A stretch of DNA of 64,000 nucleotides from Streptomyces sp. NBC_00654 (GTDB lineage: Bacteria > Actinomycetota > Actinomycetes > Streptomycetales > Streptomycetaceae): the NCBI RefSeq assembly GCF_026341775.1, contig NZ_JAPEOB010000001.1:3100001-3164000 (forward strand), in the 5' to 3' direction. Position 1 is the first letter of the stretch, and each line of letters begins with the position of its first letter. Under the pieces are notes generated by a model that had not been told where the DNA came from, searched no databases, and worked only from the letters and a program-made list of their open reading frames with translations. Of this stretch, positions 61,766-64,000 are shown piece by piece. The position numbers and the translations under genes were made by a program.

Positions 61766-64000
<2,235 letters not shown>

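Overview
The window is very GC-rich DNA with strongly G/C-biased third codon positions, frequent GTG starts and gene families typical of Streptomyces: paired peptidases, a secDF fusion, an extra ligA, actinobacterial RHS secreted proteins and a kdpFABC-ED locus. It looks like a chromosomal segment from a Streptomyces or close relative. It carries an accessory block at the left (about 1-15.1 kb) and ordinary chromosome from about 15.3 kb onward.

Accessory block (1-15.1 kb). A 2093-residue secreted RHS/YD-repeat protein reads leftward and ends in an unrecognised cysteine-containing C-terminal domain. It is followed by the start of a small membrane protein that could be its immunity partner. Next comes a patchwork of broken genes: a frameshifted peptidoglycan-recognition amidase cut by an IS5-type element, a membrane-anchor remnant, a decayed frame and an IS256-type transposase fragment. 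Intact genes among them are a secreted DUF1906 protein, an AlbA_2/Schlafen-like protein and a large serine integrase. About 600 bp beyond the integrase lies the front of an Rv2578c-type radical SAM gene, cut inside its CxxxCxxC motif. The simplest reading is that the block is an integrative element inserted in that gene, with its far end outside the window.

Core region A (15.3-31.3 kb). This holds an SRPBCC protein, a 14-TM MFS exporter fused to carboxypeptidase-regulatory-like repeats, two methyltransferases and a zinc-ribbon protein. A tightly coupled four-peptidase operon follows (M55, M20, S9, S66), suited to breaking down D-amino-acid-containing or cell-wall peptides. After it come a secreted S15/CocE-type hydrolase behind a TetR-like palindrome, and an ArsR regulator/cation transporter pair with a thioredoxin-fold neighbour that lacks a normal start codon.

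Kdp region (31.3-45.2 kb). The leftward high-affinity potassium system runs 27-aa ORF, kdpF, kdpA, kdpB, kdpC, kdpE, kdpD, with a universal stress protein convergent at the end. Two direct repeats 32 bp apart lie upstream and are candidate KdpE sites. Diverging from it is a second, complete kdpB, convergent with a second, complete kdpD. No second kdpA, kdpC, kdpF or kdpE is present.

Core region B (45.2-64 kb). This holds DUF6204, a DUF5107/TPR protein, VOC, methyltransferase, PAP2-diacylglycerol kinase fusion and SMP-30 genes. An aminotransferase-fold protein that has apparently lost its PLP lysine follows, then DedA, an MBL-fold hydrolase, a membrane-anchored alkaline-phosphatase-like protein, an NAD-dependent DNA ligase, a short MreB-like protein, a secreted protein of unknown function and a secDF gene running off the right edge.
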